A stretch of 64,000 nucleotides of DNA, taken from contig CAIPYE010000015.1 of assembly GCA_903869265.1 (NCBI GenBank), forward strand, positions 186,001 to 250,000, read 5' to 3'. The stretch is from an uncultured delta proteobacterium (GTDB lineage: Bacteria; Desulfobacterota; Desulfobulbia; Desulfobulbales; Desulfurivibrionaceae). The notes below the pieces were generated by a model that was given only the letters and a program-made list of their open reading frames with translations, was not told the origin of the DNA and did not search any database. The position numbers and the translations under genes were made by a program. Position 1 is the stretch's first letter, and each line of letters opens with the position of its first letter. Shown piece by piece: positions 14,999-24,329 of this stretch.

Positions 14999-15973
14999 TT
15001 ATATCCCAAGGTCTGACCCCAAGTTTTCCACACCAAATAATCTGTATAGTTTCTCCCGAAGCGTGTGATCGCAAGCATTATGTATATCCACAAAAGAGAT
15101 TAGTTTGTCGACTCTCTCTTTACTCTTTGGAGGGAAGGACAGAACAACGTCAATCTGCTCATTTGTCAAAAATCTATCCAAATACATATCCGGATTCGCT
15201 TTTGCGTCTGACGTAAGATGAGATACGAGCAGATTGACGCCATAATATTCCCGAAATCCGTCAGTTATATTTTTGTAGTATAAATATTCTTGATAGTTAT
15301 CCTCTTCAAATTTTCTTATTTTGTGCCGCAACCATCGGTTGAACTCGGCGATTTGTTTTGCGTATTCCACAAACGTCGCCTCTACATCGATACCATTGGC
15401 TAATTCATTTATTAACTGCTTGGCGCGAGCCCCCCATTTATCCCACTCCAATAGACGTTTTTTGCTTATCAGAAAGAGAACCGTCTTGGTCTTGCTCTCG
15501 AAGTTAAAATTTACCTGCCAATCGGTATCCGCAATCACACGATGAAGCGAATAATTCCTAAGTCCTTGAACGAAGTTATGAAGTTTGGAATTGGCAAACC
15601 TAGACTGAATTTCGTCGTTGTAACCTTGAACATCTAAAGACTTGGTAATTCGACGAGTGTGGTCAACTAAAGCCATTGATGCGGAGCACGCTGCAAATAT
15701 CCCGCGACGTACAGCTGTTATGGAATCTTCTACGTTCACACGAGAATGTCTGTCATACAGTTTGCTTCGACCTTCAAGAAACTTGAATTTATGGATGGAC
15801 TCAAATAAATCATCAGTGGCGCTCACGAAGATAGAATATGAAGCAGCCATCTCCTCTAGCTTTTGGACGACATGAAATCCTGGCATCTCGCGAAGAATTA
15901 ATTCTAACTCTTCCTGATCGTGGAAATATGCATGGAGTAGTTCTTGTCGAGACCACGGAGGAATGCGCTTCAT
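14999..15973 (-). CDS. Uncharacterised protein with an R-N-Y-S-L-H (HEPN-like) motif
   Basis: The 324-residue, probably cytoplasmic, mostly helical protein has no signal peptide or membrane segment. Residues 139-144 read RNYSLH within FVQGLRNYSLHRVIAD, matching the R-polar-x3-H consensus of HEPN-type RNases; the surrounding region is predicted helical by eye. The C-terminal part (YLDRFLTNEQIDVVLSFPPK) is unassigned. Base composition is AT-richer than the flanking core genes and the gene is followed by a degenerate receiver-like gene, so the pair looks acquired. I do not recognise a family; HEPN membership is a hypothesis. Confidence 0.6.
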   Translation of the reverse strand: MKRIPPWSRQELLHAYFHDQEELELILREMPGFHVVQKLEEMAASYSIFVSATDDLFESIHKFKFLEGRSKLYDRHSRVNVEDSITAVRRGIFAACSASMALVDHTRRITKSLDVQGYNDEIQSRFANSKLHNFVQGLRNYSLHRVIADTDWQVNFNFESKTKTVLFLISKKRLLEWDKWGARAKQLINELANGIDVEATFVEYAKQIAEFNRWLRHKIRKFEEDNYQEYLYYKNITDGFREYYGVNLLVSHLTSDAKANPDMYLDRFLTNEQIDVVLSFPPKSKERVDKLISFVDIHNACDHTLREKLYRLFGVENLGSDLGI

Positions 15974-16081
15974 GTCTTAATAAACCACGTATTAATTTTC
16001 ATAGTACCGCGTTACGTCGCCCGCCCTCGGCCTGTTTGCTGGCATGTCCAAAGGCAATTGTCGCATTCTGTCTCAGAGCAA

Positions 16082-16507
16082 CTATCTGCCTGCGCCGATT
16101 TTTTCCTCCCGAACCCTGAGGCACTTGCGGTTGTTGTCATCGAACTCTGTGCAGGTTTTCAGGACAAAGGCTTCCTGCCGGGGATAAAAGGTGCATTTGC
16201 TTTTGTAGTCGCAGGTGTTGCTGAACGAATCCCAATACTGGCATTCTTCGACACATTCCAGATCGCCATAACTGTAGATGGTTTTTTCAAAGAGGCATTT
16301 TTTGGCAAAATCATCCCAGTACTGACACTCACGCACTGCTATGGGCTGGCCAAGGTCAGAAGTCCCGGCCTGCCCCCCTTCGCAGGTCACGGAAAGATCC
16401 CGGTCGCGGTAAACCTCTCCTTTGTTGAGCCGTATCTCTCTGGCCCCGATGGTGCCAGGAAGGGAAACAAGGAAAACAGCCAACAGGAGCAGTAGGCGCA
16501 GATTCAT
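16082..16507 (-). CDS. Exported cysteine-rich protein with an internal CQYWD repeat
   Basis: The 141-residue protein starts at an ATG preceded by AAAAGGAGACGAAT and has a signal peptide ending near SLPGTIGA. The mature part has nine cysteines and a duplicated motif: ECQYWDDFAKKC and, about 30 residues later, ECQYWDSFSNTC. The pattern suggests a small disulfide-stabilised periplasmic or secreted domain. It is encoded 42 bases after the cyclophilin gene on the same strand, so the foldase may share its transcript. No known family was recognised. Confidence 0.65.
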   Translation of the reverse strand: MNLRLLLLLAVFLVSLPGTIGAREIRLNKGEVYRDRDLSVTCEGGQAGTSDLGQPIAVRECQYWDDFAKKCLFEKTIYSYGDLECVEECQYWDSFSNTCDYKSKCTFYPRQEAFVLKTCTEFDDNNRKCLRVREEKIGAGR

Positions 16508-16549
16508 ATTCGTCTCCTTTTTATGGGCAACAAATAAAGCGGGAATGGC

Positions 16550-17146
16550 TTATTGTTCCAGCTGGCCACAATTTACTATCACCACTTTTTTCTTCGGTTG
16601 GCCGCTGCGCGACCCCACCTCTTCAATTCTTTTTACCACAGCCATGCCTTCAATCACCTTGCCGAAAACCACATGCTTGCCGTCGAGCCATGGCGTTTTG
16701 ACTGTGGTTATGAAAAACTGTGAACCGTTGGTGTTTGGGCCGGCATTGGCCATGGACAGCGTTCCCGGCTCCAGGTGCTTGCGGATGAAATTCTCATCGG
16801 CAAAGGTGCGGCCATAGATAGATTTGCCGCCGGTGCCGTCGCTGTTGGTGATATCGCCGCCCTGGAGCATGAACTGTGGGATAATGCGATGGAAGATACT
16901 GCCCTTGAACCCGAAGCCCTTTTCATGGGTGGCCAGTTGCCGGAAATTCTCCGCTGTTTTCGGCACCACATCGGCAAACAGTTCCATCACAATCCGCTCG
17001 GCTTTTTCATCGCCGATGGAGACATCAAAAAATACCTTGGGATTGGCCGCTGCCGCTGCTTTTTCCGGCATCGCGAGAACTCCAACCAGAAATAGACACA
17101 CCATTACCGCCCCGCCAATAAACAGTTTTATTCCGTGTTCTTTCAC
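16550..17146 (-). CDS. Exported cyclophilin-type peptidyl-prolyl isomerase
   Basis: The product is about 198 residues. The GTG at 17146 follows AAGGAG at ideal distance; an upstream ATG at 17176 would add ten charged residues before the signal peptide. The signal/anchor ([20 protein letters not shown]) is followed by a complete cyclophilin domain. Diagnostic segments are [17 protein letters not shown], containing the catalytic Arg and Phe-x-x-x-Gln, and [21 protein letters not shown]. It catalyses cis-trans isomerisation of prolyl bonds during folding of exported proteins. It lies 57 bases downstream of yejF. Confidence 0.93.
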   Translation of the reverse strand: MKEHGIKLFIGGAVMVCLFLVGVLAMPEKAAAAANPKVFFDVSIGDEKAERIVMELFADVVPKTAENFRQLATHEKGFGFKGSIFHRIIPQFMLQGGDITNSDGTGGKSIYGRTFADENFIRKHLEPGTLSMANAGPNTNGSQFFITTVKTPWLDGKHVVFGKVIEGMAVVKRIEEVGSRSGQPKKKVVIVNCGQLEQ

Positions 17147-17203
17147 TTCTTTCTCCTTGTGTTGGTTGTTCCTCATTTTTTATTCCATCAAAGTTTGATC
17201 GAT

Positions 17204-18793
17204 TCAGGCTGGCGCCAGATCAAAGGCCGCGGAAAAAAGCTTCCTGGTGTAGGGGTGGGAAGGGTTGGCAAAGAGCTGCGCCGCAGGGCCGGACTCGACA
17301 ATGCGGCCATTTTGCATCACTGCCATCTCATCGGCCATGGCCTTGATTACCCGCAGATCGTGGGAGATGAAGAAGTAGGTGATCCCGTGCCTGGCTTGCA
17401 GGTTTTTGAGCAGCTCGATGATCTGGGCCTGGATGGTCATGTCCAGGGCGCTGGTGGGCTCGTCCAACACCAGAAAACGGGGCTTGAGCACCACGGCCCT
17501 GGCAATGGCGATGCGCTGCCGCTGGCCGCCGGAAAACTCGTGGGGATAGCGCTCGATCATCTCCGGTTCCAGGCCGACCTCGATCAATACCTCTGCCACC
17601 CGTTTTTGCCGCTCCTCCCGGTTGCCCAGACCATGCACGCTCAACCCCTCACCCACGATCTGCCCCACATTGAGCCGGGGCGACAGGGAGGAGAAGGGGT
17701 CTTGAAACACCATCTGCAGATCGCGGCGCAGGGGCCGCCACTGGCTGTTGGACAGGGTCAGCAGATCGCGCCCCTCATAGAGCAAGCTGCCCCGGCTGTT
17801 GACCAGCTTCAAGAGGCACATGCCCAGGGTGCTTTTCCCCGAGCCAGATTCGCCGACCACGCCGAAGGTGGTGCCCTGGTGGATGGTGAGGCTCACCTCG
17901 TCCACCGCCTTGATGGTGTTCACCGTGCGCCTGAGGAAACCGGCCTTGATCGGGAAATGGCAGGAGAGGTTGGCGGCGGTGAGAAGCGGGGGCGGGTTGT
18001 CTTTGGGGGTAGGGGCCTCGTGGGGTACACTGTTGAGCAGATGTATGGTGTAAGGGTTGTGCGGATTGCGGAACACCTCCACAGTGGGGCCGCTTTCCAC
18101 GATCCTCCCCCCATGCATGATATGGACCTGTTGGGCGATCTTTTCCACCATGTTGAGATCGTGGGTGATCAACAGCAGGGCCATGCCCAGTTCCTGCTGG
18201 ACTTCCTTGATCAGGGCCAGGATCTGTGCCTGGATGGTGACATCCAGGGCCGTGGTCGGCTCATCGGCGATCAACAGATCCGGGCGGCAGGCCAGGGCCA
18301 TGGCGATCATCACCCGCTGGCGCTGGCCGCCGGACAGCTGGTGGGGAAAGCTGTTCAGCCGTTGGGCCGCGTCAGGAATCCCGCAACGCTCAAGGAGATT
18401 CTCAGCTTTTTCCGCTGCTTCTTTTTTGCCAAGATTTTGATGCAACATCAACGGTTCCACCAACTGGGCGCCGATGGAGTAGACCGGGTTGAGCGAGGTC
18501 ATGGGCTCCTGAAAGATCATGGCAATCCGGTTGCCGCGAATTTGGCGCAGCCGTTTCTCCGGGCAAACTACCAGATTTTCCCCATTGAAGAGGATTTCCC
18601 CCGCGATCTTGGCCGCGTCTTTTTCCAGCAACCCCAGGATGGAAAGGGCAGTCACCGATTTGCCGGACCCGGATTCGCCCACCAGGGCTGCGGTTTCTCC
18701 CGCTGCAATGGCGAAAGAGACCTTGTCCAGCACCGGCGCAAAGCCGCGGTCCGTATAAAAACCGGCGGAAAGATTTTTCAGCTCAAGCAGCAT
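17204..18793 (-). CDS. yejF: Peptide ABC transporter duplicated ATPase YejF
   Basis: The 529-residue protein has two full ATPase domains in tandem. Walker A motifs are GESGSGKS (39-46) and GESGSGKST (314-322). Signatures are LSGGQRQRV and FSGGQRQRI; Walker B segments are [12 protein letters not shown] and [12 protein letters not shown]. Fusion of the two oligopeptide-transporter ATPases is the hallmark of YejF (and DppDF-like fusions). With YejA, YejB and YejE encoded upstream on the same strand, it should energise import of peptides, including microcin-C-like compounds in known systems. A 184-base repeat-bearing gap separates it from yejE. Confidence 0.92.
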   Translation of the reverse strand: MLLELKNLSAGFYTDRGFAPVLDKVSFAIAAGETAALVGESGSGKSVTALSILGLLEKDAAKIAGEILFNGENLVVCPEKRLRQIRGNRIAMIFQEPMTSLNPVYSIGAQLVEPLMLHQNLGKKEAAEKAENLLERCGIPDAAQRLNSFPHQLSGGQRQRVMIAMALACRPDLLIADEPTTALDVTIQAQILALIKEVQQELGMALLLITHDLNMVEKIAQQVHIMHGGRIVESGPTVEVFRNPHNPYTIHLLNSVPHEAPTPKDNPPPLLTAANLSCHFPIKAGFLRRTVNTIKAVDEVSLTIHQGTTFGVVGESGSGKSTLGMCLLKLVNSRGSLLYEGRDLLTLSNSQWRPLRRDLQMVFQDPFSSLSPRLNVGQIVGEGLSVHGLGNREERQKRVAEVLIEVGLEPEMIERYPHEFSGGQRQRIAIARAVVLKPRFLVLDEPTSALDMTIQAQIIELLKNLQARHGITYFFISHDLRVIKAMADEMAVMQNGRIVESGPAAQLFANPSHPYTRKLFSAAFDLAPA

Positions 18794-18808
18794 GGATCAT
18801 CCTTTGTG

Positions 18809-18972
18809 AAATCCCCCTCAATCCCCCTTTTGCAAAGGGGGAGGTAAAAAAGATACGTCCCTTCCCTCAATCCACTTTTTGCAACGGTGGAAGCGAAAAA
18901 CAACCTTCCCCTCGAATTCATCTTTTTTGCATAATCCCCACTTTGAAAAAGGGGGGCGAGGGGGGATTTTTT
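18809..18972. repeat. Cluster of three REP-like hairpin repeats between yejE and yejF
   Basis: Copy 1 (18809-18843) reads AAATCCCCCTC then ATCCCCCTTTTGCAAAGGGG, and folds on its own. Copy 2 (18858-18893) is a degenerate direct copy containing CTCAATCCACTTTTTGCAAC and GGTGGAAG. Copy 3 (18934-18972) is an inverted copy with CTTTGAAAAAGGGGGGCGAG and GGGGGATTTTTT. Each can form a CCCC/GGGG stem. They resemble repetitive extragenic palindromes and may stabilise or attenuate the yej transcript. Genome-wide copy number cannot be seen here. Confidence 0.7.
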
Positions 18973-18977
18973 ATAAG

Positions 18978-20006
18978 CTACACCTTCCTCGGATCAAATG
19001 TTTCCCGCAACGCTTCTCCGATAAAGATCAGCAGAATCAGGGTGCCGACCAGCACCCCGAAGGTTGTCAGGGAAAGCCACCACGCTTCGATGTTGTTCTT
19101 GCCCTGCGCCAGCAGTTCGCCGAGGCTTGGGGTGGGCGGCGGCACGCCGAGGCCCAGGAAATCGAGGCTGGTGAGGGCCAGAATAGAACCGCTCACGCGG
19201 AAGGGCAGGAAGGTGATCACCGGGGTCATGCCGTTTGGGAGCAGGTGGCGGAACATGATGGTGATGTTGCCCACGCCCAGGGCCTTGGCCGCCTTGACAT
19301 AGTCGAGATTACGGCCTTTAAGAAACTCGGCCCGCACGTAATCGGCCAGCCCCATCCAGCCGAAGATCGAGAGCAGGATCAGGAGCAGCAGCACACTGGG
19401 CTTGAAGATCGAGGCAAAGATGATCAGCAGGTACAGTTCGGGCATGGCGCTCCATATCTCGATGAAGCGCTGCATAAAAAGATCGGTGCGTCCACCGAGA
19501 TAGCCCTGCACCGCCCCGGTGATGATGCCGATGACCGTGCCGATGAAGGTGAGGATAAAGGCGAAAATCACCGAAAGGCGAAAGCCGTAGAGCAGCCGGG
19601 CCAGGACATCTCTCCCCCGGTCATCGGTACCCAGATAGTTGGTGCTATCGGGCGGGGAGGGGACAGGTTGCCGAATTTGCAGGTTGATGGAGTCGTAACT
19701 ATGCTGGTTGGGCGGGAATAGGACAAAGTTTCCCCCGGTGGCGAGCCGCTGGCGGATAAAGGGATCCTGGTAATCGGTTTCGGTCTCAAACACCCCGCCA
19801 AAGGTGGTTTCCGGGTACGCCTTGAGCAAAGGGAAATATACGCTCCCCTGATAGGAAACAAAGAGCGGTTTATCGTTGCTGAGAATCTCCGCGCCCAGAC
19901 TGAGAAAAAAACAGATGGAAAAGACGATCAGGCTGTAATAGCCGCGCTTGTTGGCCTTGAAGCGTCGCCAGCGCCGGGAGGAGAGTTTCTGTGGTTTTGC
20001 CTGCAT
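18978..20006 (-). CDS. yejE: Peptide ABC transporter permease YejE
   Basis: The 342-residue permease starts with a cytoplasmic basic stretch, then a helix (about 23-42), a periplasmic insert, and five further helices. LGTDDRGRDVLARLLYGFRL is the conserved DppC/YejE entry segment. The EAA-loop region reads EFLKGRNLDYVKAAKALGVG and leads into MFRHLLPNGMTPVITFLPF. The periplasmic stretch with TYLP-like aromatic residues (FGGVFETETDYQDPFIRQRL) is typical of YejE rather than DppC. Its start is 2 bases from the yejB stop. It forms the transmembrane channel with YejB. Confidence 0.92.
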   Translation of the reverse strand: MQAKPQKLSSRRWRRFKANKRGYYSLIVFSICFFLSLGAEILSNDKPLFVSYQGSVYFPLLKAYPETTFGGVFETETDYQDPFIRQRLATGGNFVLFPPNQHSYDSINLQIRQPVPSPPDSTNYLGTDDRGRDVLARLLYGFRLSVIFAFILTFIGTVIGIITGAVQGYLGGRTDLFMQRFIEIWSAMPELYLLIIFASIFKPSVLLLLILLSIFGWMGLADYVRAEFLKGRNLDYVKAAKALGVGNITIMFRHLLPNGMTPVITFLPFRVSGSILALTSLDFLGLGVPPPTPSLGELLAQGKNNIEAWWLSLTTFGVLVGTLILLIFIGEALRETFDPRKV

Positions 20007-20008
20007 GT

Positions 20009-21070
20009 TCAGCGGGACTCCACGCTTTCAAAGCTGATGCGTGGGTCCACCACCACATAGCTTAGGTCAGACAACAACCGGGAGATCAAGCCGATGATGG
20101 TGAAAAAATAGAGGGTGCCCAGCACCACCGGATAATCGCGGTTGAGGATGGATTCGTAGGCCAGGAGCCCCATGCCGTCCAGGGAAAAGATGGTTTCAAT
20201 CAACAGGCTGCCGGTGAAAAAGGCGGTGATGAAGGAGCCGGGGAACCCGGTGATGATGGGGATAATGGCGTTGCGAAACACATGGTGATACAATACCTGG
20301 TTTTCGCTCAACCCCTTGGCCCTGGCGGTGAGCACGTACTGCTTGCGAATTTCCTCCAGAAAGCTGTTCTTGGTCAGCAGGGTCATGACCGCCAGGCTGC
20401 CCACCGCGCTGGAGAGCACGGGCAGGACCATGTGCCAGAGGTAATCCGCCACCTTGGCGGCAAGACCCATCTCAGCCCAATTATCGGAGACCAGACCGCG
20501 CAACGGGAAGATGCTGAAAAAACTCCCGCCGCCGAAGAGAACGATCAGGGCGATGGCCAGGACAAAACCGGGGATGGCGTAGCCGATGAGGATGGCGGTG
20601 CTGGTGATGACATCAAAACGGGAGCCTTCCCGCATGGCCTTGGCGATGCCTAAGGGGATACAGACCCCGTAGACGATGAGAAAAGACCACAGGCCAAGGG
20701 ACATGGAAACGGGCAGTTTGGAAATGACCAGGGCAACCACGCTGCTGTGGTGGTAATAGCTTGTGCCAAAATCAAAGACCAGATAGTTTTTCATCATGGT
20801 CAGGAAGCGCTCGATCGGCGGCTTGTCAAAGCCGTACAGCTTGGTAAGCTGCGCCACCCGCTCCTCGTCGAGCCCCTTGTTGCCCTGGTACAGGTCCATG
20901 CTGCGGCTGGCGTGGACCTCGCCGCCGGCGCGGTCCGAACCCTGCAACTGGGCGAGCATCCGTTCCACCGGTCCGCCCGGCACAAACTGGGTGACGGCAA
21001 AGGTGACCAGCATGATCCCGAAGATGGTGGGGATCATGAGCAAGAGGCGTCTTACAATATAGGCTGCCAT
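20009..21070 (-). CDS. yejB: Peptide ABC transporter permease YejB
   Basis: The 353-residue DppB-family permease opens MAAYIVRRLLLMIPTIFGIM and has six predicted helices. The insert GPVERMLAQLQGSDRAGGEV and the segment YGFDKPPIERFLTMMKNYLV are typical of YejB. The EAA loop reads EEIRKQYVLTARAKGLSENQ. It starts directly against the stop of the upstream histidine-kinase gene (stop 21071-21073, start 21068-21070), so the sensor and transporter genes are tightly coupled. Partner of YejE. Confidence 0.92.
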   Translation of the reverse strand: MAAYIVRRLLLMIPTIFGIMLVTFAVTQFVPGGPVERMLAQLQGSDRAGGEVHASRSMDLYQGNKGLDEERVAQLTKLYGFDKPPIERFLTMMKNYLVFDFGTSYYHHSSVVALVISKLPVSMSLGLWSFLIVYGVCIPLGIAKAMREGSRFDVITSTAILIGYAIPGFVLAIALIVLFGGGSFFSIFPLRGLVSDNWAEMGLAAKVADYLWHMVLPVLSSAVGSLAVMTLLTKNSFLEEIRKQYVLTARAKGLSENQVLYHHVFRNAIIPIITGFPGSFITAFFTGSLLIETIFSLDGMGLLAYESILNRDYPVVLGTLYFFTIIGLISRLLSDLSYVVVDPRISFESVESR

Positions 21071-23383
21071 CTACGCCGGATTGTTCAGCAGGGCAAGGGT
21101 TTCTTCGATGATCCCGAAAAGTTCCTGCATACGGAAGGGCTTGGCCAGATAGTTATCCATGCCCGCGTTGAGGCATTCTTCCTTGTAGCCCGGCATGACA
21201 TGGGCGGTAACGGCAATGATCGGCACATGCTTGCCGGTATCTTTTTCAAGTTCCCGGATAGTGGTCGTTGCCTCAAAACCGTTCATCCCAGGCATCTGCA
21301 CATCCATCAGGACGAGGTCGATTTCTTCGCTCTGGTAGACAGCAACCGCCTCGGTGCCATCGGCGGTTACCTGCACATGATGGCCATGCATCTCCAACAT
21401 GAGGCGCAACAGTTTTTGGTTTACCGGGTTATCTTCCGCGACAAGTATATTCATACCTTTCCCCATGCTGTGTTGATCGGTTGCCCCATTCGCGGACCCT
21501 GTCGCGCTTATGCCCGAAATCTTTGGGTCTGCCCCTTCCTTGGCCACCGGCAGGTCCATATCCACAAAAAAGGTGCTCCCCTTGCCTGGCTCGCTTTTCA
21601 TGCCGATTGTTCCGTGCATGAGTTCGATAAGCTGCCGGGAGAGGGTCAGACCAATCCCGAGCCCGCCTGATTTTCTGGTGGCATAGGATTCAAACTGCTT
21701 GAACGACTCGAACATGGCCGCTTGCTGCTCCAAGGGAATGCCGCATCCTGTGTCGACTACCTCAAAACGAAGATGAATGATGTGCTTGTCGTCAATGGCC
21801 TTGAGGCCAAGCGGCCGGACTCGCAGGGAAATCTCCCCCTGTTCCGTGAATTTGATGGCGTTGTCCAGCAGATTTTCCAAAACCTGGAAAATCCTGGCCT
21901 CATCCCCGACAACCGTGGTGGGCACCGCCACCGGTTCCTCATAAAAAAGTGCAATTCCCTTTGCCTTGGCGCTGGGTTCGTATTTCTTCTTCAGCCTGCC
22001 AAGAATGGCGTAGAGATCAAAGGGAACAGGGGTGAGGCTCATGGTCCCGTTTTCCAGGCGTGAAAAATCGAGGATGCCATTGATGAGCTGGAGCAGGTTC
22101 TGGCCGGCCTCCTTGATGGCTGCAAGTTCTGGCTGCGGTTTCCCGGGCAGGGCGCGATCTTCAAGCAGTTCAGCCATGCCCAGAACGATGTTGAGCGGGG
22201 TTCGCAGTTCGTGGCTGATCTTGGAAAGAAATTCCGTCTTGTGCTGGTCTGCAAGTTCGGCGTTCAGCCGGGCGGAGGCTTCGGCAGCCAGGAGTTGCTT
22301 CTCCCGGTTGATGGCGCCCCCAAGTTTCTCCGCCATGGTATTGAAGGACTCGGCCAGATCGCCGATTTCGTCGTTGCTCGCAGCAACCTTTTGCTCAAAA
22401 TTTCCTTTGGCAAAAGCAGCGCTGGCCTGGCCAAGTTTCTGGATTGGAGAAACGATACCCTTTGCGAGAAGAAAGGAGGAGATGCTCGCCAGGAGCAAAA
22501 GACCAAAAAAGAGGAGGATGGAAAAATTCCGAAACAATATGGGCACGGCATTGTATTGCTGGGAGGTCAGCACCGACATCGTCAGCCAGGGGGTATTCGG
22601 GATCAGGGCGGCGGCAAAATAGCAATCCACGCCATTGAGCATGGCGTGATAGATCTGGCCACGTGGCTCTGCCGCGGCTTTGGCAAAAATCTGGCCAAGA
22701 TTTTGATCTTTGATGACCAGTTGTTGCATCACATTTTTTGGCTCGGGATCGCCCATGATCTTGCCGTCAGGGGCCACAACCCGACAGTAGCCGGTTTTTT
22801 GGTTAACACAACAGCTCGCAGGGACAATAAGCTGGTTCAAAGGCGTTTGGCCCAGAATCAAGCCAAGGAACTGGTCGCCGAAATAATCAACTCTGGCATA
22901 GGCAAACTGCAGTGTCTGGGTTTGCAGAATGGGGTCAAAGACAACCTCGCCGAGAATTGCCTGATTCGGGGCAGAAAGGGCGGCCCGAAACACCTCCTGG
23001 CCGGCAAGGTTGTCGGGAGCCTCGCTGGCATGGCCATTGACCAGGCGGAACTCCTGGGTTCCTTCTTTGTCCACATAGCCGAGGACCGGGAACTGCTCCT
23101 GATAACGGGCCAGGTGCTTGGCAAGGAGGAGTTCCTGATATTTCTGGGCATAGAGGGCGACTTCCCTTGCTTCCGCGATTTCCCTAAGGGTGGCCCTGTG
23201 CTGGGCTATGTTGGTTGCGACCTTCATGGCCGTTGCCGAGGAAATAACCCGCAATGTGTCGTTTTGGGATTCGTTGTACAGCCGGACCATGAAAAAATAG
23301 CTGGCCAGGGAAATAACGCCCGAAGCGAAGATAATCAGAGCAAGCTGGCTGATAAAGATTTTCTTGAATATGGAGATGCGCAT
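21071..23383 (-). CDS. Membrane hybrid histidine kinase with C-terminal receiver
   Basis: The 770-residue protein starts at ATG 23383 (MRISIFKKIFISQLALIIFA); a longer in-frame extension lacks sense as it overlaps the upstream gene. Order: helix 1 (13-33), a periplasmic Cache-like sensor (about 40-280) holding SCCVNQKTGYC (190-200), helix 2 (285-307), HAMP (306-358), HisKA with phospho-His391 in SHELRTPLN, and HATPase (N-box ENLLDNAIKFT near 503-513, G1 DTGCGIP, G2 GGLGIGL). A receiver (645-760) with Asp694 in LMDVQMPGMNG ends it. It follows a PstS-like gene by 13 bases and precedes yejB without a gap, suggesting it senses the transported ligand or the binding protein. No separate response regulator is adjacent. 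Confidence 0.92.
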   Translation of the reverse strand: MRISIFKKIFISQLALIIFASGVISLASYFFMVRLYNESQNDTLRVISSATAMKVATNIAQHRATLREIAEAREVALYAQKYQELLLAKHLARYQEQFPVLGYVDKEGTQEFRLVNGHASEAPDNLAGQEVFRAALSAPNQAILGEVVFDPILQTQTLQFAYARVDYFGDQFLGLILGQTPLNQLIVPASCCVNQKTGYCRVVAPDGKIMGDPEPKNVMQQLVIKDQNLGQIFAKAAAEPRGQIYHAMLNGVDCYFAAALIPNTPWLTMSVLTSQQYNAVPILFRNFSILLFFGLLLLASISSFLLAKGIVSPIQKLGQASAAFAKGNFEQKVAASNDEIGDLAESFNTMAEKLGGAINREKQLLAAEASARLNAELADQHKTEFLSKISHELRTPLNIVLGMAELLEDRALPGKPQPELAAIKEAGQNLLQLINGILDFSRLENGTMSLTPVPFDLYAILGRLKKKYEPSAKAKGIALFYEEPVAVPTTVVGDEARIFQVLENLLDNAIKFTEQGEISLRVRPLGLKAIDDKHIIHLRFEVVDTGCGIPLEQQAAMFESFKQFESYATRKSGGLGIGLTLSRQLIELMHGTIGMKSEPGKGSTFFVDMDLPVAKEGADPKISGISATGSANGATDQHSMGKGMNILVAEDNPVNQKLLRLMLEMHGHHVQVTADGTEAVAVYQSEEIDLVLMDVQMPGMNGFEATTTIRELEKDTGKHVPIIAVTAHVMPGYKEECLNAGMDNYLAKPFRMQELFGIIEETLALLNNPA

Positions 23384-23396
23384 TGGTCGGATAATC

Positions 23397-24236
23397 TCAC
23401 TCAACAGGGATGGCGCCATTTTCCAGCATGAATTTTCTGGCGGCAGGGCTTGAAAGAAAATCAAGAAAATCCTTGGCCAGCGGCGAGAGGGTCTCCTTCC
23501 ACACCAGGGCAAAAGGAACAACAAGCTGGTATTTTTTCTGCCGGACATTTGCGGCGGATGGGGCCACATCCTGAACCCGCAACATCTTGAGGCCGGTGCC
23601 GATTATCGCGGACATGGGCAGATAGCCGATGGTGTTTGGCGAGGTAAGCAGGGTTTGCACGGCCTCCGGGGTGGAATACACCGTTGACCCGGCAGGGACG
23701 GAAATTTCTTTAAAACCTGGGATAAGTTTTTCCAGCACAGTGCGGGAGGAATCGCCCTCTTCCCTGTTCATCGCATAGATCTTGCCGACACCGCCCAGTC
23801 CATCCCACTGCTGTATTTTGCCTGAATATATCCCGATTATCTGCTCAAAAGAAAGGTTCGCCGCTTCGGCAACTCCCGGATTGACCGCAAAAACAATGGG
23901 CGCATGGGCAAAAATATGGGATTTGAGCCCTTGAACGCTTTCTTTTTCCGTTAATGGGCGGGCCACCCTGGCAATTTCGTTTTTTCCGGTAATGACAGAT
24001 TTGACACCGCCGCCGCTGCCGATGCTTTCCGGAATTTCCACGGTGATCCCGGGCCGGTTTTTTGCATAGAGCTGGGCGAGGTTGTGCAGGAGAACCTGGC
24101 TGTCGCCGGTGCCGGGGATTACCAGAACATGTGAACTATCAGGATTTTTTTGCGCCACAGGCTGCCGAGCCTGGGCAGAGAAAGGAAAAACAACAAGAAA
24201 AAATAGGAGTGCAAAGAGAATCTCTTTTTTCTTCAT
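23397..24236 (-). CDS. PstS-like periplasmic binding protein
   Basis: The 279-residue protein has a signal peptide (to about residue 23, SAQA) and a PstS-like binding fold. Segments VLVIPGTGDSQVLLHNLAQL, SIGSGGGVKSVITGKNEIAR, IIGIYSGKIQQWDGLGG, NREEGDSSRTVLEKLIPG and NTIGYLPMSAI match phosphate-binding-protein relatives. No pstC, pstA or pstB is near, and the gene is 13 bases from the hybrid kinase start. It may therefore act as a ligand-presenting partner of the kinase rather than as a transporter subunit. The ligand could be phosphate or another oxyanion. Confidence 0.82.
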   Translation of the reverse strand: MKKKEILFALLFFLVVFPFSAQARQPVAQKNPDSSHVLVIPGTGDSQVLLHNLAQLYAKNRPGITVEIPESIGSGGGVKSVITGKNEIARVARPLTEKESVQGLKSHIFAHAPIVFAVNPGVAEAANLSFEQIIGIYSGKIQQWDGLGGVGKIYAMNREEGDSSRTVLEKLIPGFKEISVPAGSTVYSTPEAVQTLLTSPNTIGYLPMSAIIGTGLKMLRVQDVAPSAANVRQKKYQLVVPFALVWKETLSPLAKDFLDFLSSPAARKFMLENGAIPVE

Positions 24237-24329
24237 AGAGTGACAATTAAGGCCCTACAAAAAGTTAATAATAAAGAAACCTGTTTTAAATTTACCCCAC
24301 CACCGCTCAATACGCTTTTAAAAAAATGA

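Noticed and set aside
17135-18847. A 570-codon open frame on the plus strand
   Set aside because: It lies wholly opposite yejF and translates to low-complexity His/Gln/Gly text with no domain; it is a shadow of a GC-rich gene.
23397-24236. Calling the PstS-like gene part of a phosphate uptake operon
   Set aside because: No pstC, pstA, pstB or phoU is adjacent; neighbours are a histidine kinase and yej genes.
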